Below are positions 10,811 through 22,000 of a DNA stretch of 64,000 nt, in pieces (the first letter of the stretch is position 1; each line of letters starts with the position of its first letter). The position numbers were made by a program, and so were the translations under genes. The DNA is from Myxocyprinus asiaticus (taxonomy: Eukaryota; Chordata; Actinopteri; Cypriniformes; Catostomidae). The stretch spans positions 16,871,095 through 16,935,094 of the forward strand of contig NC_059374.1 in assembly GCF_019703515.2 (NCBI RefSeq). The letters run 5' to 3'. The notes under the pieces were generated by a model. The model worked only from the letters and a program-made list of their open reading frames with translations. It ran no database searches and was not told the origin of the DNA.

Positions 10811-11428
10811 TTGTTTCTATGGGAACGCTGATCATGCCAACTTTCAGCTACGTGTGGCACCTGCCCCTTATTTGTTCATGCCTATATTAATCCCTTCGTG
10901 TGTTATGTCCTTGGCTGGATTGTCTGATTTATTGTTAAATGTAGTTCAGTGTTGACTGAATGTCTCACTAGATTGTTGTTTGGTGTAAAGTAACTAACCT
11001 TACACTCTGCTTAGTTGGTCCTGTCTCATTTATCTGTTGGTTGCCTTCCAGTTCGCTGCGTGTCAGCTTGGTTTCCACGGAGGATACCTCATCTTTGCCC
11101 GTGTGTCGGGAGCTAGATCGCTTTACCCTGCTGGGCATCATTCTGCACCTCACTAACCTTAAATGTAGGATTCCACAAATCTATTCCTCGACATCCACAG
11201 TGACTGCTCACATTTATTGTAAATAAATCCATTGAACCGTTCCTTTACATTTGGGTCTGTATGTCTCGCTATTGCACGCTTCACATTGTAAAAAAAAAAA
11301 AAGACATTCTGCTATACTTGTCCTTTGGTGTTCCATGGAAGAAAGAAAGTCACATGGGTTTGGAAATACTACATATTGGTTAGTAAATAATGATAGATTT
11401 AAAATTTTGGGTTAACTATCCTTTTAAC

Positions 11429-11977
11429 TAGTTCCTCCAATGCCAGTTTAAACGAAGACATCGTCTGTCAGCTCTCTTATCCCATACGCATTAATTGCAT
11501 TAGTAGTTTTAGGGGGGTTTCAGTTATAAATCTGATACCCATGTCAGTTTTAACACGGACTAATTTGAATGCAGACTCTTCCTCCTGGACTGCTTTTGGA
11601 GCCTTTTGTTGGGTTGGCAGAGTGACAAACCTGGGGCTTGTCTTTGGCTTGTCGGGAAGAGATAATGCAATGACAAGCCTGGAGGCTGTGTTATAGTCAT
11701 TAAAATGCCATGGGAGCACTCATCAGAGGCTACAACAGCAAACCTGGACTAAAAGACTGTAATTTGTAGAACGGTTGCTTTTCAATGGACCTTGGCAGGG
11801 CCAAATAACAGCCAGGGTGGCACTGGTCCACCAAGATTGTCAGCTGGTTCACCCATACAAAGCTGCCCAAATAAATTTATGGTTTGGAAATAAATAATAA
11901 ATAAAATAAAGAAACTGCATTTTGTTGCACACATCATTTTCAAAGTTACATATCCATTGCACTATATTTCAGATGTA
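11429..11977. other. Noncoding stretch, nothing recognised
   Basis: A minus-strand open stretch at 11477-11719 has no recognisable domain and is probably chance. Confidence 0.45.
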
Positions 11978-12024
11978 CACTACCATTCAAAAGTTTAGGG
12001 TCACTTACTAATTTTTTTGAGTAT

Positions 12025-12055
<31 letters not shown>

Positions 12056-12540
12056 CACATTTTAGAATAATAGTGAAGTCATCACAACTATGGAATAACA
12101 GAAATGGAAATATGGGAATTATGTTGTGACTAAAAAAATCCAAAATAAATCAAAACTATGTTATATTTTATCATCTTCAAAGTGGCCACACTTTGCCTAG
12201 ATTTTGAAGAAATGTACTCTTGGCATTTTCTCAACCAACTTCTTGAGGTATCACCCTGGGATGCTTTTTAAACAGTATTGAAGGAGTTCCCATCTATATG
12301 CTGGGCACTTAGTGGCTGCTTTTCTTAATTATTTGGTTCAAGTCATCCATTTCAAAAACTTTATTTTTTTAAAATACATTTTTAGTTTTGTAATTAAATA
12401 AATGAATATGTTGGCACAATTATATTTTTGTCTACAAAACTAATTTCAAACATTTAAGCATACGCCTTCAGATCAAAAGATTTTTAAGATCACGAGAAAC
12501 CCATTTCAGGCAAGTGATCCCAAACATTTGAACGGTAGTG
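11978..12540 (-). mobile_element. Tc1/mariner deletion derivative
   Basis: The left end cactaccattcaaaagttta and the right end in reverse (cactaccgttcaaatgttt) are inverted repeats, flanked by TA on each side (11976-11977 and 12541-12542). The minus strand around 12330-12190 still carries the C-terminal tail of a Tc1 transposase: GTPSILFKKHP then VIPQEVG-type text with stops. The catalytic core is gone. A T-run of about 28 bases sits near 12028-12056. Confidence 0.7.
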
Positions 12541-12542
12541 TA

Positions 12543-13978
12543 TATATATAAAGTAGTTCACGCTGACCTAACCAGTGAGCCGCAAAGCTATTTTGACCTG
12601 TGCTGTGTGGTCTTGTCACACATTTGGGGTGAATACTGTATCTATTGTACAAATAACAAATGGTAAATTTGATAGTAAAATGGCCAGTAGTTGCAAACTT
12701 CAGAATCTCTGCAGAAGAGTTAGGTCATTTGAGTATTTTTCTCCTACTGTTTTATGAATTCTGAGGATTCGGACATGCTACTCATTTGACATAAAGATTT
12801 AGGCAATACTATAAAGTAGGGAAGTAGGTATATATGGACTTGGGAATTGTCTCATACATGCTAAGGAAAAGGGTGATCTTCATATTATTCTCACTTAAAT
12901 TTGAGAATAGTCACAGAGTGGAGGTCCTCTCTATTTCACCAAGATTAATTCACTCTGAGATTTCTGGCCTTACCACAGGTAGGAACCTTATTTAATTTCA
13001 CATAAATAAAAACAAGGCTTTGAGGGATAGACATGTTCTCTGTTCATTAGATTGTTTTTACTGAATATTTTTTGGAGACATGCATTTTCAATGTTTTTTC
13101 GGCTGTAGTACAACAGTACAGCCTATTGCAGACGTTGTACTTCCATCCCTCACAGCACCATTTTCATTTGTATAAAATTAAATATGGCATCTACCCTGAT
13201 ATAGGTCTATTGCAAGCTTTGGTATAAAGTTGAGGGTAGTGTTCAGTGCACATTTGGGGGTCTCAGTATGGTGGGTTTCTCATGTTGATTTCATTAAGAA
13301 ATGAAGCAGTTTTGCTGAGATTACAGTCTAATCATCTTAGAAACAGTATTTCATGGAGGTCTGATTGAATAGAAAGTAATAAAATCCAAGCAAGCAGCAC
13401 ATCTCCTTGTGGCCACTCCAATACCTCATTTTGTGCAAGTCACACAAGATTAAGCCACTGCCGGCCATGCTGATTACACTCCCAGTGTAATATCATGGTT
13501 GTATTTTTTTTTCTCCAGAATACCTCTTTATGAGACAGATGAGACCATACCTTTAGATTCAGAGGCATCGTCTAAGTTTCTTCATATTAAAAGGCTCGTT
13601 AACATCTATTTCTGGACTCCCCAGTGATTGTGTTATGTCCTGTGCGTGACCTTTGGGATGGTGCCGATTAATAAACATGGAACACTGAGAGGAGAGTGAC
13701 AAATCACGCCAGGGGTTTATTATTAGTGCAGTGCAGAAATGAGTGAAGAATTCCTCTGAGATGCTGCAGAAGCCTGGTGACTGTTTTTGAGTGGTAATTT
13801 GGCTTATTCCCCACTGTATATGGGCCATCAATATAGTTGAGAACATTACGAACATTATCGCTTTCTATCAACTGCCTGGTCTGAAGTGTTTGAGACTTGA
13901 TTAATCGACTGATCCAGATCTATTCCAGAATGTTCTGTGAAAACCTGGAAACAGGGCTTTGTTTTAATAGGCTTTTAA
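12543..13978. other. AT-rich noncoding stretch, no gene seen
   Basis: A 98-residue minus-strand open stretch at 13559-13855 has no recognisable domain, no signal or repeat, and is not supported as a gene. Confidence 0.45.
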
Positions 13979-14656
13979 TTAAAGAAATAGCTCAAATTCT
14001 GTTATTATTTACTCAAAAAGTTGTTCCAAATCCATGTGCTGTTATTTGTTTCTGTGGACCATAAAAGGACCATTTTTGAAGAATCTTCATGCAGCTCTTT
14101 CCATACAACAACATTTTGTAGTGACCATATCTATCAAGCTCCAGAAAGGACAGAAAACACAATAAAAGAATAATAAAAGGAGTCTATATGATTTGCACAC
14201 TAAGTTCCAAGTCTTCTTTAGACATTTGATAGCTTTGTGTGAGAATTAGACCAAAATGTAAGTCATTATTCACTGAAAATCTCATTCTCCATTCTGCATA
14301 TTCAAACTAGCATGTTGCACTTAGTTACAACACATGCAACAACCTACTGTGATTTACCATCAATGACGTCAAACTTGGTGCAATGCATCAACACAGTGTT
14401 TTTTCATCTTAGCATGACCGTAAATTACATTTTTGTATGAAGATTATCAGTGAATAATGACTTTTCAGCTATCATATTGCTGACAAAAAAAAAAAAAAAA
14501 AAAAAAACATTTTCGGGTCACATTTATGACCAAGATATCCATTAAAACATATCTTTTTGTGTTCCACATAAGAAAGAAAGTCATATGGGTTTGGAACGAC
14601 ACGAGTGTGAGTAAATGACAACAGAATTTTCATTTTTTGGTGAACTATCCCTTTAA
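13979..14656. mobile_element. TTAAAGGG-type MITE, longer form
   Basis: The left end ttaaagaaatagctcaaatt and the right end in reverse (ttaaagggatagttcaccaa) are imperfect inverted repeats. Adjacent blocks on both sides (ttattatttactc and gagtaaatgac) are also inverted. There is no coding content. An A-run of 23 bases lies at about 14485-14507. Confidence 0.65.
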
Positions 14657-16531
14657 ATGGTAAATTTGGCCATAAGCAAATGGTGGCTAAATACGGGCAA
14701 TGCTCGTTATACAGTATGCTGTCCAGTATATATCTTGCTGGCCATAGATATATGTTCTGTGTCAGAGTAATGCATCCTGACACCCTGTTATAAAAGACAA
14801 AAATTTGACTTTTCATAGCTATCATAATTGAGCTGGCTGCAAGTTAGTGATTTGTGTACAATATGTCTTTTGTATACTTATATTATTTCCACCTTCTGTA
14901 AAAGTGTTATTTATCTCAGACTCATACGCAGTAAGGCACCTTTTCCAAATAGTTATTAGCTTTATGACCACACAGAGAGAACACTGACATTACTCTTGCT
15001 CATTTATCAGGCCCACATAATAATAGTACAGATATGATTCTGAAATGGCTGCTTGGCTTTTCAAGTGTTATGGTGGGTGTAAATTAGCACTTCTGATTGG
15101 TTTGCATGGTTGTTATAGAGATGGATGGTGGTGAAAGTCTCGGAAGTCCATCTGTTCAATGGGGAGACCCAGAAACATGTTTGCCAGAGAAGAGCCTCTA
15201 CAGTGGGCCTCCTTCTTGCATACTATCCCTTCACAGATGGAAGAAGCTATTGCCAAAAGTCACCCACTAGGTGCGCGCGCGCACACACACACTTTCATAC
15301 ACGGCTCTCCAGGACACACGATATGCCAAAGTAGTTTTCACTCATTAAGGGTGATAAAAGAAAGATTATTTGTAGAATAATCAGAATCACTTGAATAAAG
15401 ACAAAAGATAATAGCTTATACTGTAACAAGATCTGCCCTGACAGTTTGATAAATTGCAACTATGCAGTACATTTTCATGTCCCCATCATACAGTCTTAAT
15501 ATACTAGATACAAATATTAAATTAACTATTTTTTAAGATGGAATACAAATTAGTTAGTTACCACAATAGCAGCACTTACTGAAAATAGGGGTGAATTTTA
15601 AACAATTAAAGTGTTTTAGTTTTCTCTTCTTTTTCTATTCCAAATGGTTCCAAAAAAACTTGGATAGTTTTAGTTTTCTTGGAAATATTGTTTTAATTGG
15701 TAATTAATTTATAGGTTTTTACTGATGTCCTATATCAATTTTCATATTAAACTTTTGTAATATCCCTTACGCTATATATCTAAAAATAAATAAAAAGTCA
15801 GTTCCTTGATATCTTCCTCCAGGAAGTGACATAATTTTTTGGTAAAAAAAAACAAAAACAGGATAAGTATATTAATGGATTTTGGTGTATATAAGTTTTG
15901 TGGTATTAGTTGGTTTGTCTCATCTAAAACATTCCATCTTGTTTGATAAAATTAAAGACAATGGTATCACATTATCAAATAAATAAATAAAAAAATGTGA
16001 AAGATCATATTAATTTTCTTACCATTGTTTAAATAATAAAGTTATGATTAATAACATGCATTAGTATATTTCTGAAAGTCTTTTATACTGTTTAATATAA
16101 ATACTTCCTTAAATTACAACACAAGCATAATAGTTTTTTAAAAGTTCTAAAAAGTATCATAGGAATGACTCATGTTATAAAGTACATGGAGTGAACAGGC
16201 TTATTTAGCACTTCTGATTATTTGGAAATAAATAAATAAATAACAAGGATCTAATAAGTGGTAGAGACATCATCTTCCTACAGAACAGCTCCAGTTGCTC
16301 TTAGATTTCTGTCATATAAATTCTGAATCGTGTAAAGTGGGATACTGAGTTTAAAAAGAAAAAAGCCCCCAGCAATATAAAAGATGAAGAAAATGAAAGC
16401 TGAACCTCTTGTTCTGTGCTCTAGAACCTCCCATTAAGGTTCAGTGATGGATTTGACATCATCCTAGTGTTTACAGTATAAAACCACTCTTCAACTTGTT
16501 TAGCAGAAGAGGAGCATTATCACTTTGGACA
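14657..16531. other. AT-rich noncoding stretch with short (GC)n(AC)n tract
   Basis: No gene was recognised. A gtgcgcgcgcgcacacacac tract lies at about 15271-15290 and an aaataaataaataaat tract near 16227. The rest is plain AT-rich DNA. Confidence 0.5.
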
Positions 16532-16849
16532 ATCTAGTCTAATATAAACTTTACTACAATTTTGCAAACTGAGTTTTACATGCTGTGTTCTACATTTCGC
16601 CAAAGTTTCCTGGTGAAATTAACACTAGAGGTGCTACAGTAACTGTTTTATTCACTTTCACACATAATCACGAGTACAATGGCTGATTATAATGTTATAA
16701 ACACTATTTTTTCTCTCTATTACTCACACATTATGATACTGAAACATTTTTACTCTAATGCATCATTTAAAATATATACTGTATATATATTAAAGCTTGT
16801 ATTACAGACCCACCTACATTTACACACTTATTTCAAAGTGATTAGTTTC

Positions 16850-16910
16850 CGTGGTAGCTCACCTGATAGAGTGTTGGACTTTGGACTCTGAAGACCAAAG
16901 CTCGACCCCA
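16850..16910 (+). other. tRNA-like (Pol III A/B box) segment
   Basis: An A-box-like tggtagctca followed by gatagagtgttgg and a B-box-like agctcgacccc give the spacing of a tRNA head. It lacks a clean acceptor stem, so it is not a functional tRNA gene call. The same arrangement appears at about 57531-57595 with a weaker B box. Confidence 0.5.
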
Positions 16911-17154
16911 GCCAAGCTCACATGCTGACACGTGAGGCGAAAGTGTCATAAAAACAACATGAAATGATGTGGTTGCTTCATAAAATGTGCTTTTCATGTC
17001 GCATTTGCTTTTAGGACACTATCGGTTAGGTTTAGGTGTTGGTTTACAGTAAGGATGTCTGTTTTGTTTACCTCTAATTTGCTTTCAGGACAAGATTGGT
17101 AAGGTTTAGGTTAAAGTTTAAGGTTAGGGAGGTATGTTTTACTCATTAAAACCT

Positions 17155-17375
17155 TGTAGAGCCGAGGAGGGTGGGGCCGGGCTGGAATGAGACACACCCG
17201 GTCCCCAATCAGCCTAATGGGGCGCCGGGAGCGACAGTTCAAGAGAGAGAGAATTGCAGGCAGCTGTACTGTGTGTTTTTAGTTGTGTGTTTTGGTTGTG
17301 TTTTTTGGTTAATAAATTGTTATTTAATTTGTCAAGCCGGTTCTCACCTCCTCCTTTCCACTAAACCCCCTTACA
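17155..17375 (+). repeat. 5' LTR of TRIM-like element
   Basis: 221 bp, TG...CA ends. It carries an aataaattgttatttaa segment near 17309 that may serve as polyadenylation signal. Relative to the 3' LTR it lacks about 24 bases around the sequence gagggataaaggcggcc. Confidence 0.85.
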
Positions 17376-17376
17376 C

Positions 17377-17394
17377 TGGTGCCGAAACCCGGGA
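17377..17394 (+). promoter_or_regulatory. Primer binding site
   Basis: tggtgccgaaacccggga, 18 bases, one base after the 5' LTR. Position and the TGG start are those of an LTR-retroelement PBS complementary to a tRNA 3' end. The tRNA partner was not determined. Confidence 0.7.
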
Positions 17395-18034
17395 AGGAGG
17401 GATTCCCGTCGCAGGGTCCTCGACACTGCCGTCCACCCAGGGGAGCGCCGCTGCCGTCCGACGGGGAACGGAGTAGCTCGACCACCCGGATGCGGGGAAT
17501 GGCCGCCGTCCGCGAGGCGAGTGGGGACGGGACTCCCCGACCGCCTGGAGCGAGGGAGCCGCTGCCGGGGGTGGAGGAGTGCCCTGCCGTCCCCCGGGAA
17601 TGCGGAGGGGTCGAGAGAAGACCGCCGTCTGCGGGGGGAGGAGGGAAGCGACTCCCCGACCGCCTGGAGTGGTAGGGCCACTGCCAGGGGCGGAGGAGAG
17701 TCCCCACGGGACGCCGGGAACGCGGAGGGGCGTTCTGTCCACTGGGGGGTCGGAGATCTGACTCCGGTCCGCCCGGGGAGGAGCGGCTGCAGTCCGCCTG
17801 AGAGGGTGGAGTAGTGATCGAGGACCACGCGACGGTGCATCAGAGAACCGGTGAGTTTCTTTTTCTCTCTCTCCTCTCTCTCTCTCTGTCGCTCCGTGTT
17901 GGCCTTTCCCTCGCCATTTTGTGTTGTTGTTTTTTCTCCTCCTGTCTCCTCCCAGGTCGCACACCGGAGAGGAAGGGTGGGGGGGATGTACATCATGCCG
18001 GGGGCTCCCCGGCCTGGGGCAACGCCGGGAGGAG

Positions 18035-18277
18035 TGTAGAGCCGAGGAGGGCGGGGCCGGGCTGGAATGAGACACACCCGGTCCCCAATCAGCCTGATGG
18101 GGCGCGCGAGGGATAAAGGCGGCCGGGGACGACAGTTCGAGAGAGAGAGAGAATTGCAGACAGCTGTACTGTGTATTTTTTAGTTGTGTGTTTTTGGTTG
18201 TGTTTTTTGTTTAATAAATTGTTATTTAAGTTGTCAAGCCGGTTCTCGCCTCCTCCTTTCCACTGAACCCCCTTACA
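18035..18277 (+). repeat. 3' LTR of TRIM-like element
   Basis: 243 bp, nearly the same as the 5' LTR but with an extra stretch that includes gggataaagg, a possible weak TATA-type site. It ends immediately before the aacct target duplication. Confidence 0.85.
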
Positions 18278-18459
18278 AACCTCTATCTAACATTCACTTT
18301 AATTAAAAACCTTGTCTGATTACGACAAAATTTCACTCACTTTTGGTGCCCCTCTCTGAACATTTCACTGGGAAACTGTACCAAAACGTATTCTTCATTA
18401 CGTGCTTGTAATGAAGCACGTAATTTTATTTTGCAAAAAATTTTATGAGATCAGGCTGA

Positions 18460-18902
18460 CTTTGGAATAAGGGAATATCATAAAGGTGAAGTGTTTGCAC
18501 AGTTGGGAGCAGCTGGTCCAATTGAATGGCCTGATATTCCTTGGTATAGTTAAATCAAACCCATTACATCTGGATCCCACACTATGTTTAAGAGTTTGAC
18601 CAAGGCTAAGGTTTCTGTTCTCCTCAAACCAGGTCATTCATCTTTGTATGTTAGCCTTGAACACAAGAATTGAAGCTTGTTCTTGTCAAGACTGGATCAC
18701 AGATTATTCCAATTCTGATTCAGTGTTTAATACTGTATTTATGTGGCTTTTGGCAACTATTGTGTGTGTTTTCTGTCCATCTGTCTTAATTTGTGAACTT
18801 CAACTTGAAAAATTAAGCAATTAACTAGTTGTTTTCACTAAGACAAATATCACTATTGCTCATATTAGGCCGGGTTAGGGATTTAAACAAACCCCTAACC
18901 CT
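18460..18902. other. Noncoding stretch, nothing recognised
   Basis: AT-rich DNA between two TIR elements. A cccctaaccctaaa run at about 18890 is too short to be telomeric. Confidence 0.45.
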
Positions 18903-19055
18903 AAAGGTGCGGTCACATATACCTTTGCACAGTGAAATTCTGTGGGCGAAATACAGTCATCTTAATGGGAATATGGTGGTGAAGAATTTCCCCTTGTGGA
19001 TTTCATGTGGAGTTCAAGTTTGGTGAACTTTGACAGGCGAATTTTGCCACCTTGA

Positions 19056-22000
19056 CCAAATCAAATCAAATCAAATCACTTCCATTGTCACACAGCCATA
19101 TACACAAGTGCAATGGTGTGTGAAATTCTTGGGTACAGTTCCGATCAACATAGCAGTCGTGATAGTGATGAGACATATACCAATTTACAATAACATCAAA
19201 TTAACACAGCACAATTTAAAGTCTAATATACACATAATTACACACAACACAATATACAAATAAGAACATACACTATACAGTATACAATACACACAATATA
19301 GACACACATTATTCAATAAAAAAAGTATATATAGTATATATAAAATGTACAGTAGGTTGTATTGTACTGTATTGACATTCAGGCTGTCGGTTGATAGTAA
19401 GTTGTTTAGAGAGAATATAATATAATAACAATATCATTTATGACAGTCCGGTGTGAGATATAAGAGTAAGATTAATAAAGTGCAGTGCTGATGTATTTTG
19501 ATCATGGGAGATCAAGAGATCAAAAGTCTGATTGCTTGGGGGAAGAAGCTATCATGGAGTCAGCTGGTGCGGGTCCTGATGCTGCGATACCGCCTGCCTG
19601 ATGGTAGCAGTGAGAACAGCCCATGGCTCGGGTGGCTGGAGTCTCTGATGATCCTTCGAGCTTTTTTCACACACCGCCTGGTATATATGTCCTGGAGGGA
19701 GGGAAGCTCACCTCCGATGATGTGTCTAGCAGTTCGCACCACCCTTTGCAGTGCTTTGCAGTTGTGGGCTGTGCTGTTGCCGTACCAGGCGGAGATGCAG
19801 CCAGTCAGGATGCTCTCTACAGTGCAGGTGTAGAACTGTGTGAGGATGTGGCAGTTCATTCCAAACTTCCTCAGCCATCTCAGGAAGAAGAGGCGCTGAT
19901 GAGCCTTCTTCACAACGACTTCAGTGTGGACGGACCATGTGAGTTCCTCAGTGATGTGGACACCCAGGAACTTGAAGCTGCTGACTCTCTCCACTGGTGC
20001 TCCATTGATGGTGATGGGACTGTTTTCTCTGTCTTTTCTTCTGAAGTCCACCACAAGCTCCTTTGTCTTACTGACGTTGAGGGAGAGGTTGTGCTCCTGA
20101 GACCAGTGTGTCAGAGTGTGCACCTCCTCTCTGTAGCTGTTTCATCATTGTCAGTGATCAGACCTACCACCATCGTGTCATCAGCAAACTTAATGATGGC
20201 ATTGGAGCTATGTGTTGCCACACAGTCATGCGTGTACAAGGAATACAGGAGTGGGCTGAGAACACAGCCCTGTGGGGCTCCAGTGTTGAGGGTCAGTGAT
20301 GAGGAGATGTTGCTGCCCATTCTAACCACCTGGTGTCTGCTTGACAGGAAGTCCAGGACCCAGCTGCACAGCGAGCTGTTCAAGCCCAGAGCCTGATGAG
20401 TTTCTCATCTAGCTTGGAGGGCACTATGGTGTTGAATGCTGAGCTGTAGTCTACAAACAACATTCTCACATATGTGTTCTTTTTTTCCAGGTGGGAGAGC
20501 AGTATGTATTGTAGTTGCAATGGCATCATCAGTGGAGTGGTTGTTGTGGTGAGCAAACCGCAATGGGTCTAGATAGAGAGGCAGCACAGAGCAGATGTAA
20601 TCTCTGATTAGTCTCTCAAAGCATTTGCTGATGATGGGGGTCAGAGCAACAGGATGCCAGTCATTTAAGCAAGTTATTTTTGATTGCTTTGGAACAGGCA
20701 CAATGGTGGATGTTTTAAAGCATGTGGAGACTACAGAGAAAGAGAGGGAAAGGTTGAAAATGTCCGTAAAAACACCAGCCAGCTGGTTCGCGCACGCTCT
20801 GATGACACAGCCCGGAATGCCGTCTGGGCCCACGGCTTCACGGATATTCACCCATCGGAAGGATCGGGTTACATCCGCTACAGAGACGGAGAGTGAACTA
20901 ACCTCTGTAGCTTCGGCCGCGAGAGCTTTCTCCGCGAGGGCGGTGTTATTTCCCTCAAAACGAGCATAAAAAGTATTTAGCTCATCCGTGAGAGAGGCAG
21001 TGGTGTTCATGGTGGAGTTTTTATTCCCTTTAAAGTCCGTGATGATGTTAATTCCCTGCCACATACTTTTAGAGTTGGTGTTAAACTGTCCTTCAATCTT
21101 GTTCCTGTACTGGCTGTTTGCTGTTTTAGTTTTTCAGAGGGCATAACTGGCTTGTTTATGCTCCTCTGCAGTCCCGGAATTAAAAGCGGAGGTCCTCACA
21201 TTAAGTGCCGCGCGATCATCGCTATTTATCCACGGCTTCTGGTTCGGATAGATCCGTGTTGTTCTGGTCGGAACGACATCCTCCATGCACTTTCTGATGA
21301 AACACATTACGCTATTAGCATAAAGCTCGATGTCGTCATCAGAGGCGGACCGGAACATCTCCCAGTCCGTGTGATCAAAACAGTCCTGTAGCGTAGAGTC
21401 TGATTGGTCCGACCAGCACTGGATCGTTCTGAGGGTGGGTGCTTCCTGTTTCAGTTTCTGCCTGTAAGCGGGCAGAAGCAGAATGGAAGAGTGGTCCGAT
21501 TTGCCAAATGGTGGGTGGGGGAGGGATTTGTAGCCATCCCGGAAGGGAGAGTAGCAATGGTCCAAAACCCGGTCCCCTCATGTGTTGAAACTAATGTGCT
21601 GGTGGTGTTTTGGTGCGACTGATTTGAAACTGGCTTTATTAAAGTCCCCGGTGGCGTCAGCGTGCGCAGTTTCCTGCTCACTTATATTCCCATACAGTTC
21701 CTTGAGTGCCCGGTCTGTGTCGGCTTGTGGCGGGATGTACACAGCAATGATAATGACCGCTGTGAATTCCCTCGGTAGCCAGAATGGTCGACACAGAAGC
21801 ATGAGAAATTCCAGATCAGGAGAGCAGAAAGACTTGATAGAATGTACGTTCCTCTGATCACACCAGGATTTGTTGATCATAAAACATACACCACCACCTC
21901 TGCTTTTACCTGAGAGGTCTTTCGCTCTGTCCGCTCGGTGCACGGAGAACCCCGCGGGTTCGATGGCTGAGTCTGGAATTTCCGCAGACATTCAAGTTTC

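Larger units (their letters stand above)
9701..11283 (+). mobile_element. Rearranged short Ty3/gypsy-like LTR element
   Basis: The insertion begins tgtcctgtcacc and ends ttca, giving TG...CA termini, and is flanked by a perfect 5-bp duplication cattg (9696-9700 and 11284-11288). The order is: LTR start and middle (9701-10087), an inverted piece of the same LTR (10088-10349), a Gag fragment (10350-10735), then a 5'-truncated LTR in normal orientation (about 10739-11283) with an aaataaatcc polyadenylation-type signal near 11222. Protease, reverse transcriptase and integrase are absent. The clean target duplication says the whole arrangement inserted as one unit, or was altered later without touching its tips. 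Confidence 0.75.
9521..11428 (+). repeat. TTAAAGGG-type MITE split by an LTR element
   Basis: Left piece 9521-9700 begins with aaaggaatatttcatcttaa and a tcatcatttactcatcctca block. Right piece 11289-11428 ends with a gtaaataatgatag block and gggttaactatccttttaac, an inverted match of the left end. Together they form a MITE of about 320 bp. It is interrupted at cattg by the LTR element 9701-11283. Confidence 0.65.
17155..18277 (+). mobile_element. TRIM-like short LTR retrotransposon
   Basis: A complete 1123-bp element: 5' LTR 17155-17375, 3' LTR 18035-18277, both starting tgtagagccgagg and ending ccccttaca, flanked by a perfect 5-bp duplication aacct (17150-17154 and 18278-18282). A primer-binding-site-like tggtgccgaaacccggga starts one base after the 5' LTR, and a purine-rich gggaggag lies directly before the 3' LTR. 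The interior (659 bp, very GC-rich) contains partial tandem duplication with a spacing of about 119 bp (actccccgaccgcctggag at about 17530 and 17650). Open stretches exist on both strands but none shows Gag or Pol motifs, so it would need proteins from a larger relative. Confidence 0.85.
16532..18459 (+). mobile_element. TIR element with internal tRNA-like segment, split by LTR element
   Basis: The right tip ttatgagatcaggctg (18443-18458) is the inverted form of the cctggtctcata tip at 57232, where a second copy begins. The interior 16600-16900 is related to 57300-57600, with a shared tttcctggtgaaat..aacacta block, an aatggc.gatta block and a tRNA-like segment in the same place. The left tip is degraded (aatctagtctaatat near 16530), so the start is approximate. 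The element is interrupted by 17155-18277. Confidence 0.5.

Noticed and set aside
16850..16910. Possible tRNA gene
   Set aside because: A and B box-like words exist but no clean acceptor stem or anticodon arm, and the same text recurs in another copy of the repeat family.
17361..18077. Long overlapping open frames of 234 and 238 residues on the minus strand
   Set aside because: They run through both LTR and GC-rich interior of the TRIM-like element, are Arg/Pro/Ser-rich in a way expected of GC-rich text, and show no domain.
18885..18905. Telomere-like ccctaaccctaa text (also near 52584)
   Set aside because: Only two to three units, easily chance in AT-rich repeat DNA.
19623..20396. 257-residue plus-strand open frame
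   Set aside because: It is the antisense of the LINE reverse transcriptase; the minus strand carries the recognisable FADDT and LGVHI motifs.
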